Shown here: piece after piece, positions 7,959 to 16,202 of the stretch | Numbering within the stretch: position 1 is the stretch's first letter | Layout of the letters: the number at the start of each line of letters is the position of its first letter | DNA from: JAYQPQ01 sp038145405 | GTDB lineage: Bacteria; Pseudomonadota; Gammaproteobacteria; Pseudomonadales; GM7GCV1 | DNA length: 24,718 nucleotides | Direction of reading: 5' to 3' | NCBI GenBank assembly: GCA_038145405.1 | Contig: JAYQPQ010000024.1 | Location: 1 to 24,718 of the forward strand | Program-made: the position numbers and the translations under genes | The notes under the pieces: generated by a model | Databases searched by the model: none | What the model was told of the DNA's origin: nothing | Seen by the model: the letters and a program-made list of their open reading frames with translations, nothing else

Positions 7959-8753
7959 ATGACCAGCAACAGCCCGAAGCGCACGGGCGGTAGCAGCCTC
8001 GAGCGCATGCTCGCGATTCTCGGATTGTTCACCGAGGATCAGCTCGAATGGACCTCAGACGAAATGATCGAGCGACTGGGTTATGCCCGCCCGACCCTGT
8101 ACCGGTATCTGAAAATACTCGGAGAAGCCGGCCTGCTCTCCTCGCTGCCACCCGGTCGTTTCACCGTCGGCCCCATGGTGGTGGAACTGGACTACATCCT
8201 GCGCATGTCCGATCCACTGTTGCTGGCCGGCACCGACGCCATCGACCGGCTGGCCAGCAATTTCTCCTGCACCGCCATGCTGCTGCGCTGGTATCAGAAC
8301 AGAATTCTCTGTGTCTATTCCAAGTGTTCGATGAAGCAGCCGCTGAGCAGCTACCCCCGTGGCCGGCCAATGCAGTTGGGACGCGGCGCTATCGGCCGTT
8401 CAATCATCGCCAACCTTCCGCAACGGCAATCGCTGCCATTGATCAAGCAATACCTGCAGGATCTTCGCGATGTCGGTTTCGGCGACACCATCGAGGACGT
8501 TTACGTCGGGCTGCGCCAGATTCGAAAACAAGGGGTATGCGTTGCCCATGGCGAGGTCACCCCAGGCGTGGTAGGCACCGCGGCGCCAGTGTTCGACGCT
8601 GGCGCCTGGCCGATTGGTTCGGTTTGCGTGACGGTCAGTGCCAGCGAAACTCCGAACTCCGTGCTTGACGACGTCGTTGCGCAGGTACGTGACACGGCTG
8701 CAAGCATCAGCGAGGCTCTGCGCGCGGCGCCGCGACGCCATTCGGTCAGTTAG
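7959..8753 (+). CDS. IclR-family transcriptional regulator
   Basis: DNA-binding regulator of 264 residues, normal for IclR. The N-terminal winged helix-turn-helix spans roughly residues 12-70 (SSLERMLAILGLF ... YARPTLYRYLKILGEAGLL). The effector-binding domain follows from about residue 80 to 255 and includes the typical GRGAIGRSIIA and GEVTPGVVGTAAPVFD segments. IclR proteins usually control nearby aromatic or carbon-source genes and respond to a pathway acid. It lies 167 bases downstream of the tannase-like gene on the same strand, and its 3' end overlaps the convergent FAD monooxygenase by 8 bases. The start ATG at 7959 has only a weak GAGA upstream. It is the only regulator in the window, so it is the natural candidate to control the flanking catabolic units; its targets are unknown. 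Confidence 0.92.
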   Translation: MTSNSPKRTGGSSLERMLAILGLFTEDQLEWTSDEMIERLGYARPTLYRYLKILGEAGLLSSLPPGRFTVGPMVVELDYILRMSDPLLLAGTDAIDRLASNFSCTAMLLRWYQNRILCVYSKCSMKQPLSSYPRGRPMQLGRGAIGRSIIANLPQRQSLPLIKQYLQDLRDVGFGDTIEDVYVGLRQIRKQGVCVAHGEVTPGVVGTAAPVFDAGAWPIGSVCVTVSASETPNSVLDDVVAQVRDTAASISEALRAAPRRHSVS

Positions 8754-10338
8754 GGAACCCGAGCACGCGACGCAATACCGTCTGCGGATCGGCGTCGCCA
8801 CCATCGCCCGTCCAAGGGACGAAGTGATCCGGCCGCACCAGTATCAGCGGCACTTGGTAATCGGCTGCCGCCGAATCAGCCGCCGCCCGCACCACCCGCA
8901 GATCGATGCCCAGCGCATCGGCAGCATGGCGGAAAGCCGCAACCGCCGGCTCATTGTCGCCCACCGAAATCAGGGTAAAGTTCGCACCGATCTGATCGTA
9001 GATATTGCCGCCGTCGCCGGGATCGCGGGGCGCCAGATGGAAGCCGGCACGGGCACGGAATTCATGCGGAGCCCGGGCGTCCGCGGCACCGTTGTCGTCA
9101 CCCCAGACCACTGGCGAGCCCCGATAGTTGGGCTGAAACATGTCCACTTCGGAGACTGCGCGGGAGCTTCGTGCTGCCCATTCCTTCTCGAACGCCTGCC
9201 GATCCTTGTGCGGCGAATAGGCGGCCAGAAAATCGCGGTCATCTTCGATGGATTTCTCAATAAAATCTTTGGCAGTGGACCAGAACACCGGCCGGCGTTC
9301 GGCACTGTAGCTGTCCAAAAGCGCCTCGCCAGCTTGGCCGTCAAGCACCGCCGCCAGCTTCCAGGCTAGATTGCGGGCGTCCTCGAAGCCGGAGTTGATA
9401 CCGTATCCACCATAGGGTGGATGGTTATGGGCGGCATCGCCCGCAATGAACACGCGACCGGCCCGGTAGGTATCGGCAATCCCCACGCGACAATCCCATA
9501 GGCCACGGTGCTCAATGGTCATATCGATGTCCTCGCCCACGGCCCAATTGACGTAGGCGTGAAAGTCGAAATGGTCCGGGTCGGCACCCTTGGGCAGCGG
9601 AGCGTGGAAAAAGAATGTGTCCGCCAGTTCGTCACGACCGAAAAACAGCCAGTAGCCTTTCAGATCAGGATGCAGAACGTTGTAAAAGTATTTGCCGGGG
9701 TAACGTTCGAGCAGTTCGTTGAGTCGCCGGGAGTGAAACACCAACAGTACCATCAGCCGATCATGGTCGAAGATCGTGCGCGTAATGCCCGCAGATTCAC
9801 GTGTTATCGATCGGGCACCGTCGGCACCCACCAGGTATTGCGCGGTGAAACCACGCCGTTCTCCGGTCTTTCGTTCGAAAGCCTGCACAGTCACCGAGTC
9901 AACTTCCTGTTCCACCTGGTCCACTTCCCAGCCGACCCGGATATCGATGCCCTTTAGTTGCGCGGCACGCTCACGTAAAACCTCCTCCGTCGCGTATTGC
10001 GGCATACGCTCGTTGGTGGTGGCGTAATAGTCGCCTACCAGAGCACGCTGTAACCAATCGTAGTGATACTCGCCCATAAGCGTTTCATAAGCTGTCATGC
10101 CGCCAATGCCGAACTCACGCGGCTTTTTGTGTCGGGCCCGCAATGCCTCTTCGGCATGCCAAGCCCGGAAATGTTCCATGCTGCGCTGGGTCATGTTCTG
10201 CCCCTTAGGCACTGGTTGGGGCGTGACGTATTTCTCTATCACCAGCACGCTGATACCGCGCTGGGCCAGATCGATAGCTAATCCGAAACCCACCGGACCG
10301 CCGCCGACGACAGCGACCTGATAATCGTATTTTTTCAT
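8746..10338 (-). CDS. FAD-dependent aromatic monooxygenase, MhpA/PheA/TfdB type
   Basis: Flavoprotein hydroxylase of 530 residues that would add an oxygen atom to a phenolic ring using NAD(P)H and O2. The N-terminal FAD fold is clear (YQVAVVGGGPVGFGLAIDLA, GxGxxG at about residues 12-17). The DG fingerprint appears as LVGADGARS and the ribityl-binding motif as VFIAGDAAHNHPPYGGYG. The C-terminus has the thioredoxin-like tail of the MhpA/phenol hydroxylase branch, with YQVPLILVRPDHFVPW. The ATG at 10338 begins MKKYDYQ. It follows the TAXI-TRAP permease by 52 bases on the same strand, so it is probably the last gene of that operon and acts on what the transporter imports (inference). Substrate cannot be read from sequence; candidates include hydroxylated phenylalkanoic acids and phenols. 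Confidence 0.9.
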   Translation of the reverse strand: MKKYDYQVAVVGGGPVGFGLAIDLAQRGISVLVIEKYVTPQPVPKGQNMTQRSMEHFRAWHAEEALRARHKKPREFGIGGMTAYETLMGEYHYDWLQRALVGDYYATTNERMPQYATEEVLRERAAQLKGIDIRVGWEVDQVEQEVDSVTVQAFERKTGERRGFTAQYLVGADGARSITRESAGITRTIFDHDRLMVLLVFHSRRLNELLERYPGKYFYNVLHPDLKGYWLFFGRDELADTFFFHAPLPKGADPDHFDFHAYVNWAVGEDIDMTIEHRGLWDCRVGIADTYRAGRVFIAGDAAHNHPPYGGYGINSGFEDARNLAWKLAAVLDGQAGEALLDSYSAERRPVFWSTAKDFIEKSIEDDRDFLAAYSPHKDRQAFEKEWAARSSRAVSEVDMFQPNYRGSPVVWGDDNGAADARAPHEFRARAGFHLAPRDPGDGGNIYDQIGANFTLISVGDNEPAVAAFRHAADALGIDLRVVRAAADSAAADYQVPLILVRPDHFVPWTGDGGDADPQTVLRRVLGFPN

Positions 10339-10390
10339 CTTCTATTACCCTAATTTCAGTGTTTCGGATGCCATTGAACGGGCACAGGTG

Positions 10391-12334
10391 TCAAAGCATG
10401 CTGGAAGAATCCGGACCACCGGCCGGCTTTCCCGAATCCGACACTCTGCCAGCGCCGGGGCGCCACACCACAGCGAGCCCCACCAGAATAGCAACCGCGT
10501 TGGCTGCATAGCCGATGCCAACCAGCAGGTGAGCAGGCAGAATCGCCACAGCCGCCACCGCGATTAACACCGCCCGTTCCCACCACAACAGAGGGCGGCG
10601 CAGATAGCCATAGAAGGCGCCAGTCAAGAACCAGACGCCAGCCAAGGAGCCTATCGCCACGTGCACAAAATCGGGCCAGGTCCCAACCATTACCAGTGCC
10701 GGGTCGATCACCATGAGGAAGGGGATCAGATAGGCAACCCAGCCCATGCGCACCGCGGCCAGTCCGGTTTCCATGGCACCGGCTCCAGTCATGGCAGCGG
10801 CGGTGAAACTGGCCAGCGCCACTGGCGGCGTGATCATCGACAACATACCAAAATAAAGCAGGAACATGTGCGCAGCGATCGGCGCAACACCTGCAGCTAC
10901 CATCGCCGGGCCAATCAAGCTGGCGAGCAGCACGTAGACTCCCACCGTGGGCATGCCCATGCCCAGCACGATGCTCACTAAAGCCGCTACGATCAGCAGC
11001 AAAAAGAGACTCCCTTGGGCCATATTCACCAGCGCCAGCGTCAGTGAAAAGCTCAGCCCGGAAATATTCAGTACGCCGATAACGATGCCGGCGGCGGCAG
11101 AAACAATGACGATCTCCACCATTGCCGTGCCAGTTTCCGGCAACGCCCGGAACAGGTCGCGAATCCCACTATGCTTACCACGGTAGGGCAGCCTCAGGGC
11201 CAGTAGCGCGAGCAGGGCGGCGGCGGCACAGGCGGCCAGTTCCGGCCGCCAGTTAAGGCCAAACAGCGCGTAGATAAGCACCGCGAAGGGCGCCACAAAC
11301 TGCCAGCCGTCGCGCAAAACCTCACCGACTCGACGAACCTGCACGTCCGGCGGCATGCGCAGATCGTATTTAGCAGCGTGGTTGTGCACGTAGAAATAAA
11401 TCGCCAGGTAATACAACGCCGCCGGCATAATCGCCGCCAACACCACAGTGCCATAGGAAATCTGCAGAAACTGGGGTATCAGGAAAGCGGCCGCGCCCAT
11501 GATTGGAGGCGCCAATTGCCCCCCGGTGGAGGCAAGCGCCTCCACCGCGCCAGCCATCTTCGCCGGGTAGCCGGCTCGCCGCATCATCGGCAAGGTAACT
11601 GTGCCGGAGGCGGCCACGTTGGCCACCGCACTGCCGGACACACTGCCGAACAGCAACGATGTCACTACAGCGATCTTCGCCGCGCCGCCCAGCCTGTTAC
11701 CCACCAACGCCAGGGCCAGATCGTTAAAAAATTCACTGCCGCCGGATCGCAGCAACAACTGCCCAAGTAATATGAAGGAAAACACCGTTACCGAGGTAAC
11801 CATCAATGGCAGACCGAGCAGACCATTGGTATCCATGACCACGTAAATCGCCAGCCGATCCCACAGGATTTGCCGACTCATACCGAAAGGCAACAGGTGT
11901 CCGAACAAGCCATAGAGCACAAATAGCGTTACCACCCCGGCGAGTCCCCAGCCGGTCAGACGTCGTACCGCCTCGATGGTCAGCAACCCCAGCACCAGAC
12001 TGATCAGCAAACCATCCAGAGGCTTGTACACCAGTTCGTTGACCAGGGCCGGATAGCGCACCATCACATAGAGCGCGCATCCCAATCCCAGCATCGCCAG
12101 TAATAGGTTGAACGTTATTCTCCAAGGCCCGCTACCGGCGGTGAGCAGATACGCCAGCGCCAGCGATACCCCGAACACCAGGGCCAGATATTGTTCGGTG
12201 AACAGCCCCCAGCCCATTATTGAGGGTATATCCAACGCATACGCAATGGCGACCAGCGTAATCAGGCCAGCTAGAATCGTAATCAGGGCACGCAGCCACT
12301 GGGGCCGCGATTTGGAGTTTGCAGTTGCCATCAT
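10391..12334 (-). CDS. TRAP transporter fused permease (4TM/12TM), TAXI type
   Basis: Integral membrane protein fusing the small and large TRAP subunits, as usual in TAXI-type systems, about 647 residues. From the ATG at 12334 it reads MMATANSKSRPQWLRALITI. An N-terminal block of helices is followed by the DctM-like core, with VSGSAVANVAASGTVTLPMMRRAGYP, GGQLAPPIMGAAAFLI and VLGMGMPTVGVYVLLA. The open frame extends upstream to 12472, but that extension overlaps the binding-protein gene and is not hydrophobic. The 12334 start overlaps the upstream stop as ATGA. If the upstream frameshift is repaired, the upstream gene ends at 12342, 7 bases before this start. The C-terminal tail (RVSDSGKPAGGPDSSSML) is hydrophilic. 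It is the only TAXI permease in the window and may serve two binding proteins. Confidence 0.93.
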   Translation of the reverse strand: MMATANSKSRPQWLRALITILAGLITLVAIAYALDIPSIMGWGLFTEQYLALVFGVSLALAYLLTAGSGPWRITFNLLLAMLGLGCALYVMVRYPALVNELVYKPLDGLLISLVLGLLTIEAVRRLTGWGLAGVVTLFVLYGLFGHLLPFGMSRQILWDRLAIYVVMDTNGLLGLPLMVTSVTVFSFILLGQLLLRSGGSEFFNDLALALVGNRLGGAAKIAVVTSLLFGSVSGSAVANVAASGTVTLPMMRRAGYPAKMAGAVEALASTGGQLAPPIMGAAAFLIPQFLQISYGTVVLAAIMPAALYYLAIYFYVHNHAAKYDLRMPPDVQVRRVGEVLRDGWQFVAPFAVLIYALFGLNWRPELAACAAAALLALLALRLPYRGKHSGIRDLFRALPETGTAMVEIVIVSAAAGIVIGVLNISGLSFSLTLALVNMAQGSLFLLLIVAALVSIVLGMGMPTVGVYVLLASLIGPAMVAAGVAPIAAHMFLLYFGMLSMITPPVALASFTAAAMTGAGAMETGLAAVRMGWVAYLIPFLMVIDPALVMVGTWPDFVHVAIGSLAGVWFLTGAFYGYLRRPLLWWERAVLIAVAAVAILPAHLLVGIGYAANAVAILVGLAVVWRPGAGRVSDSGKPAGGPDSSSML

Positions 12335-13278
12335 CCGACCATTAAGGGGTTTGTCCCATCGCTTGCATCGCGGCGGGGAGATAGGGAACGCCAATGTCGA
12401 CGTACAGGGTGGTCGGGGTCGAAATCCTGGAAAGTCGCAAAGGAAGAAACCAGGCCGGGTTTGTTGGTGCACAGGATGTCAATCACCTTGCTGATGGTTG
12501 CATCCGGCACCTGTCTGCTGGCTACCAGCAGATAGTCGTAGGCCATCATCGGAATTGGCGTGTCGATACCGGCCAGGTTAGGTGCCGGCAGGGCCGTCAT
12601 CACATAGACCTCGGGAACCACTTCCTTCATGCGTGCTAGGGCGGCGGAAGTGTCCGGCAGGGGCAGGATACGCAGGCCACCGACCGAGGCATCTATCTCG
12701 GACACCTTTCCGGAATCGAGCGCGAAAAAGGCCGCGTCGGCGCGTCCGGAGACAAACTCATCGGCGCCGCGCAAAACATTGGGGACCATCACCGGTTTGA
12801 TATCCGGAGACAACCCACCGGCAGCGAGAAGGCCGTCCACCAAGCGCTGGATAGTGACCTGACTAGTAAATCCGTAGGTGAGGGTGCGGCCCTTGAGATC
12901 AGTGAGGGTTTCTATTCCGCTGCCAGCACGCACGAAGACGCCGACGCGTAACGGGAACAGCCGCACCACCGGACCGATATCGGTCAGCGCACGGCCCTTG
13001 AAATCACCGTTACCACGCACCGCGTCGCCCACTTCAAGGGCATTGGCGATGCCCATATCCAGCTCGCCCATTTGAATCAGCGGCAAATAGGAACTGGTGC
13101 CGGAACGGGGTTTCACCAGCGCCGGCAACCTGTTATCAGAGAGCACCTTGGCAAGGTCACTGCCCATTGAGTAAGCGCTGGTGCCCTGCCCCATGGTGCC
13201 GATGCCTAATTGCTGCGCATTCGCCACCTGGACGGCACAAAACAGCATCATACCCACGATAATGGTTGTGATTTTCAT
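12331..13278 (-). CDS. TAXI-family TRAP solute-binding protein, C-terminus frameshifted
   Basis: Periplasmic binding protein for the fused permease downstream. Signal peptide MKITTIIVGMMLFCAVQVANA is followed by QQLGIGTMGQGTSAYSMG, typical of the TAXI family. A GAGAAGAA ribosome site precedes the ATG. The protein matches the second copy at 19934-20878 along nearly its whole length, up to FDPDH. After that it reads PVRRHWRSLSPRRDAS and lines up with nothing. In the +1 frame the DNA encodes LYVDIGVPYLPAAMQAM and stops at 12342, matching YVDIGVPYHPGALRVLQ of the second copy. One extra G (C on the coding strand) in 12407-12409 explains this. Either the assembly has a base error or the last 20-30 residues are altered. 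First gene of the operon with the permease and FAD monooxygenase. Confidence 0.92.
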   Translation of the reverse strand: MKITTIIVGMMLFCAVQVANAQQLGIGTMGQGTSAYSMGSDLAKVLSDNRLPALVKPRSGTSSYLPLIQMGELDMGIANALEVGDAVRGNGDFKGRALTDIGPVVRLFPLRVGVFVRAGSGIETLTDLKGRTLTYGFTSQVTIQRLVDGLLAAGGLSPDIKPVMVPNVLRGADEFVSGRADAAFFALDSGKVSEIDASVGGLRILPLPDTSAALARMKEVVPEVYVMTALPAPNLAGIDTPIPMMAYDYLLVASRQVPDATISKVIDILCTNKPGLVSSFATFQDFDPDHPVRRHWRSLSPRRDASDGTNPLMVG

Positions 13279-13320
13279 AGGTTCTTCTCTGTGTTAGAGA
13301 GCGTCGGATTTGTTATTAAA

Positions 13321-13335
13321 TCTCACAATGCGAGA
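13321..13335. promoter_or_regulatory. Near-palindrome upstream of the TAXI-TRAP operon (candidate operator)
   Basis: The 15-base sequence TCTCACAATGCGAGA pairs with itself at six of seven positions around a central base. It lies 43 bases upstream of the ATG of the binding-protein gene. An ATTATAAT-like -10 candidate is just upstream in the direction of transcription (about 13339-13346), with no good -35, so the palindrome would sit near the transcription start. IclR proteins bind short palindromes of this size; linking it to the IclR at 7959 is inference. Confidence 0.4.
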
Positions 13336-13510
13336 ATAATTATAATCTCAAGAAAATGAAAGGCGACGGAGGGAATTAATTTTGATCAGTTAGTAAATCT
13401 GGAAAAAGAACCCTTGCCTCTTTCCTGAGTGAGTTCTCGTTTCAGTATGCGGAAGGGCCACGCCTGCCGGCGATTCGGCGGGGTGCTTTATATCCACGCT
13501 CAGCAGGCCC

Positions 13511-15448
13511 TCAGAGTGCGCACTTAAACTGATCCAGCGACTCCGGATTGGCAAGCGCTTCTATATTCTTGACTGGCTGGTTGTGGATGATTTGCTTGAT
13601 AGCCAACTCAACAATTTTTCCAGATCTGGTTTTGGGAATATCGGCAACCTGGAAGATTTTTGCCGGCACGTGCCTGGGAGAACACCCGGTCCGAATTGAA
13701 GCTTTTATCTGATCAGACAATTGCTGATCCAGCCTAAAACCTTCCTTAAGCTTGACAAACAGCAGTACGCGCTCATCGCCAGCAATTTGCTGCCCTACAG
13801 CGGCCGATTCGAGAATCTCGGGAATGGTTTCAACCTGGCGGTAGATTTCCGCCGTACCGATTCTCACCCCAGCTGGATTGAGAGTGGTGTCCGAACGCCC
13901 GTGAAACACCATGCCCCCATGCTCAGTCAGAGATACAAAGTCGCCGTGGTGCCAGACGTTATTAAATCGGGAGAAATAGGCGTCGTGGTAGCGCTCGCCG
14001 GAGTCGTCCCCCCAAAAACCCCAGGGCTGACTGGGGAAGCTGCTGCAGCAGACCAGTTCGCCCTGCGCTCCCATCGGACACTGTCCATTTTCGTCCCACA
14101 CCTGAACGTCCATGCCCAAGCCGATGCACTGGCACTCGCCACGGTAGACCGGCAGGGTAGGGTTACCCAGAGTGAAGCAGGAAATAATGTCCGTACCACC
14201 AGCAATCGAAGCAAGACATAGATCCTCCTTGATTTCCCGGTAAACAAAATCAAAACTTTCCGGTGGCAATACCGACCCGGTTGAGCAAAGCGTCTTCAGC
14301 GCGCTGAGATTGAACAGACGCCGCGGCGATACTTCCTGTTTCTCCAACTGACGTAGATAGCTTGCCGAGGTTCCGAACAGGCCGACTCCTTCCTGTTCAG
14401 CATATTCGAACAGCACCTCATTGGTCGGATAAAAAGGCGACTCATCATAGAGTATCAGGGTAGCGCCGGAAGCCAGCGCACTGACCAGCCAATTCCACAT
14501 CATCCAGCCGCAGGTGGTATAGAAAAATACGCGGTCTGCGGGCTGAATATCACAATGGAGTTGGTGTTCCTTCAGGTGCTGCAACAACACCCCTCCGACC
14601 CGATGAACAATGCATTTTGGCTTACCCGTCGTTCCGGAGGAATAAAGGATATAGAGCGGATCGTTGAAACCCATAGGCTCAAACTCAATGGGCTGGCCCG
14701 AATAGCGCTGAAAAATCCCCGCCCAGGTATCACAGTGTTCTCTCAGTTGCGCGGGTACTGAATCACTATAGTGTTGAATCAGAATCAAGCGGCAAATTGA
14801 GGGAATCTCATTCAGCACCGCCTCTATCTTTGTCCGCAGTTCGAAGCGCTTTCCCCCATAGCGGTATTCGTCTATTGAAAGTAGGATTGACGGGCGAGTC
14901 TGGGCGAAGCGTTCCAAAATGCCAGCCTCACCAAAATCCGGAGAGACCGAGGTCCAAATACCGCCCAACGACGATGTAGCCAGCATCACCACCACAGCCT
15001 CCGGGCAGTTAGAGGTGATAGCGGCAACGCGATCTCCCTTGCCTACACCCAGATTGCGCAAATGTTGGGCCACGCGGGAGACCTGATCGTGCAGCTCATC
15101 CCAACTGATTTCAATGCGCAGCAGTTGACCCGTGCGTGCAATGATGGCCGGGGTATCGCCTGAGGTGCGCAACAGGTTTTCCGCGAAGTTGAGCCGGGCG
15201 TCGGGGAACCAAGCGGCCTCCTCCATTACATCTTTCTGGATGACAACCCGGTCGCCGCGTTGACCGATGACACCACAAAAGTCCCATAGCGCTGGCCAAA
15301 AATCCTGGTTATTGGCAACGGACCATTTGTGCAATTCCTGATAGGAGGCAAATTCCAGCCCAAAATCTGACTCTAGCTGCCGCTTGAAGCGACTCAGTAT
15401 CGAATCCTGAACACGCTTGTTGGCAGGCACCCACTGCGGTCTATTCAT
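13511..15448 (-). CDS. aacS: Acetoacetyl-CoA synthetase (acetoacetate-CoA ligase)
   Basis: ATP-dependent ligase that activates acetoacetate to acetoacetyl-CoA for entry into central metabolism; cytoplasmic. The 645-residue length is normal. The N-terminus (WVPANKRVQDSILSRF ... FWPALWDFCGV) is characteristic of AacS rather than acetyl-CoA synthetase. The adenylate-forming core has YSSGTTGKPK at 269-278 and TTCGWMMWNWLVSALASGA, and the catalytic lysine is K611 in KTRSGKIVE. The start ATG overlaps the maiA stop by 8 bases (ATGAATAG), so it is coupled to maiA. Acetoacetate is one of the two products of fumarylacetoacetase encoded two genes upstream, so AacS completes that branch. It is the last gene of the four-gene unit; no strong terminator is visible after it. 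Confidence 0.95.
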   Translation of the reverse strand: MNRPQWVPANKRVQDSILSRFKRQLESDFGLEFASYQELHKWSVANNQDFWPALWDFCGVIGQRGDRVVIQKDVMEEAAWFPDARLNFAENLLRTSGDTPAIIARTGQLLRIEISWDELHDQVSRVAQHLRNLGVGKGDRVAAITSNCPEAVVVMLATSSLGGIWTSVSPDFGEAGILERFAQTRPSILLSIDEYRYGGKRFELRTKIEAVLNEIPSICRLILIQHYSDSVPAQLREHCDTWAGIFQRYSGQPIEFEPMGFNDPLYILYSSGTTGKPKCIVHRVGGVLLQHLKEHQLHCDIQPADRVFFYTTCGWMMWNWLVSALASGATLILYDESPFYPTNEVLFEYAEQEGVGLFGTSASYLRQLEKQEVSPRRLFNLSALKTLCSTGSVLPPESFDFVYREIKEDLCLASIAGGTDIISCFTLGNPTLPVYRGECQCIGLGMDVQVWDENGQCPMGAQGELVCCSSFPSQPWGFWGDDSGERYHDAYFSRFNNVWHHGDFVSLTEHGGMVFHGRSDTTLNPAGVRIGTAEIYRQVETIPEILESAAVGQQIAGDERVLLFVKLKEGFRLDQQLSDQIKASIRTGCSPRHVPAKIFQVADIPKTRSGKIVELAIKQIIHNQPVKNIEALANPESLDQFKCAL

Positions 15449-16127
15449 CAGTTATCGGTACACGAACGCTAGTAGAATCAGGTTGATTTTCCGGGGCAGC
15501 ATCAATAAAAGCCTTTGATTTATTGCAGGCTGCATCAATACGTACCAGTGTTGGAAACGCTGAAAGATCTACATTAAAACGACGCGCATTGTACATCTGC
15601 GCGACCAGAGCGATATCCGCCATAGTAGGTTCATTGCCAAAACAAAACTTACCGGCCTCAGGTGAATCGCTGAGTATTTTTTCAATCGCTGAAAACCCTT
15701 CAGTTATCCAGTGACGATACCACTGGTCTCTGGATGGTTTTTCAACACCCATCTCACCGCCAAGATACTGCAGCACTCTAAGGTTATTGATCGGATGAAT
15801 GTCACAAGCAATGGCTTGAGCGACAGATCGAACCTTCGCCTTATGAATTGGGTCGCCTGGCAAAATCGAAGGATGCGGGTAAACTTCTTCAAGATATTCA
15901 AGAATTGCCAGGGACTGGGTTAAAACCTGACCATCAGTAACCAATGCAGGCACTAATTTCTGTGGATTGATTTGCGCATACTCAGAATTCTTCTGCTCTC
16001 CACCATTCGCAATCAAGTTTACGATTTTTACATCGTAAGCTATGTTCTTGAGATTAAGTGCGATACGAACCCGATATGCAGCAGTAGATCGCCAGTAGGC
16101 GTACAAAAAAATTTTGGAGTTCAACAT
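15441..16127 (-). CDS. maiA: Maleylacetoacetate isomerase (zeta-class glutathione S-transferase)
   Basis: Glutathione-dependent enzyme converting maleylacetoacetate to fumarylacetoacetate in the cytoplasm. From the ATG at 16127 it reads MLNSKIFLYAYWRSTAAYRVRIALNLK; the STAAYRVRIALN segment is the glutathione-site motif of zeta GSTs (S-x-x-x-x-R-V-R). NPQKLVPALVTDGQVLTQSLAILEYLEE is the usual glutathione-binding second half of the thioredoxin fold, and the C-terminal helical domain contains GNEPTMADIALVAQMYNARRF. About 228 residues, slightly longer than the usual 210-215 because of a variable tail. A TTG at 16139 would add four residues. It lies 75 bases downstream of fahA and overlaps aacS. 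The alternative role, maleylpyruvate isomerase of the gentisate route, is less likely next to a long-type fumarylacetoacetase and AacS. Confidence 0.92.
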   Translation of the reverse strand: MLNSKIFLYAYWRSTAAYRVRIALNLKNIAYDVKIVNLIANGGEQKNSEYAQINPQKLVPALVTDGQVLTQSLAILEYLEEVYPHPSILPGDPIHKAKVRSVAQAIACDIHPINNLRVLQYLGGEMGVEKPSRDQWYRHWITEGFSAIEKILSDSPEAGKFCFGNEPTMADIALVAQMYNARRFNVDLSAFPTLVRIDAACNKSKAFIDAAPENQPDSTSVRVPITDE

Positions 16128-16202
16128 TTCGGCCCACAATATTTAGACACATAGAAAGCCCTTACGAGAGGGGCTAAACTGAGGCATTAAAAAACTAATT
16201 GG

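Noticed and set aside
8048..8668. A 206-residue frame inside the IclR gene and a 243-residue frame at 8638-9369.
   Set aside because: Arginine/proline-rich translations typical of GC-rich shadow frames; the overlapping IclR and FAD monooxygenase are secure.
12335..12472. N-terminal extension of the TAXI permease to 12472.
   Set aside because: Not hydrophobic, lies inside the binding-protein gene, and corresponds to neither family; the ATGA at 12334 is a better start.
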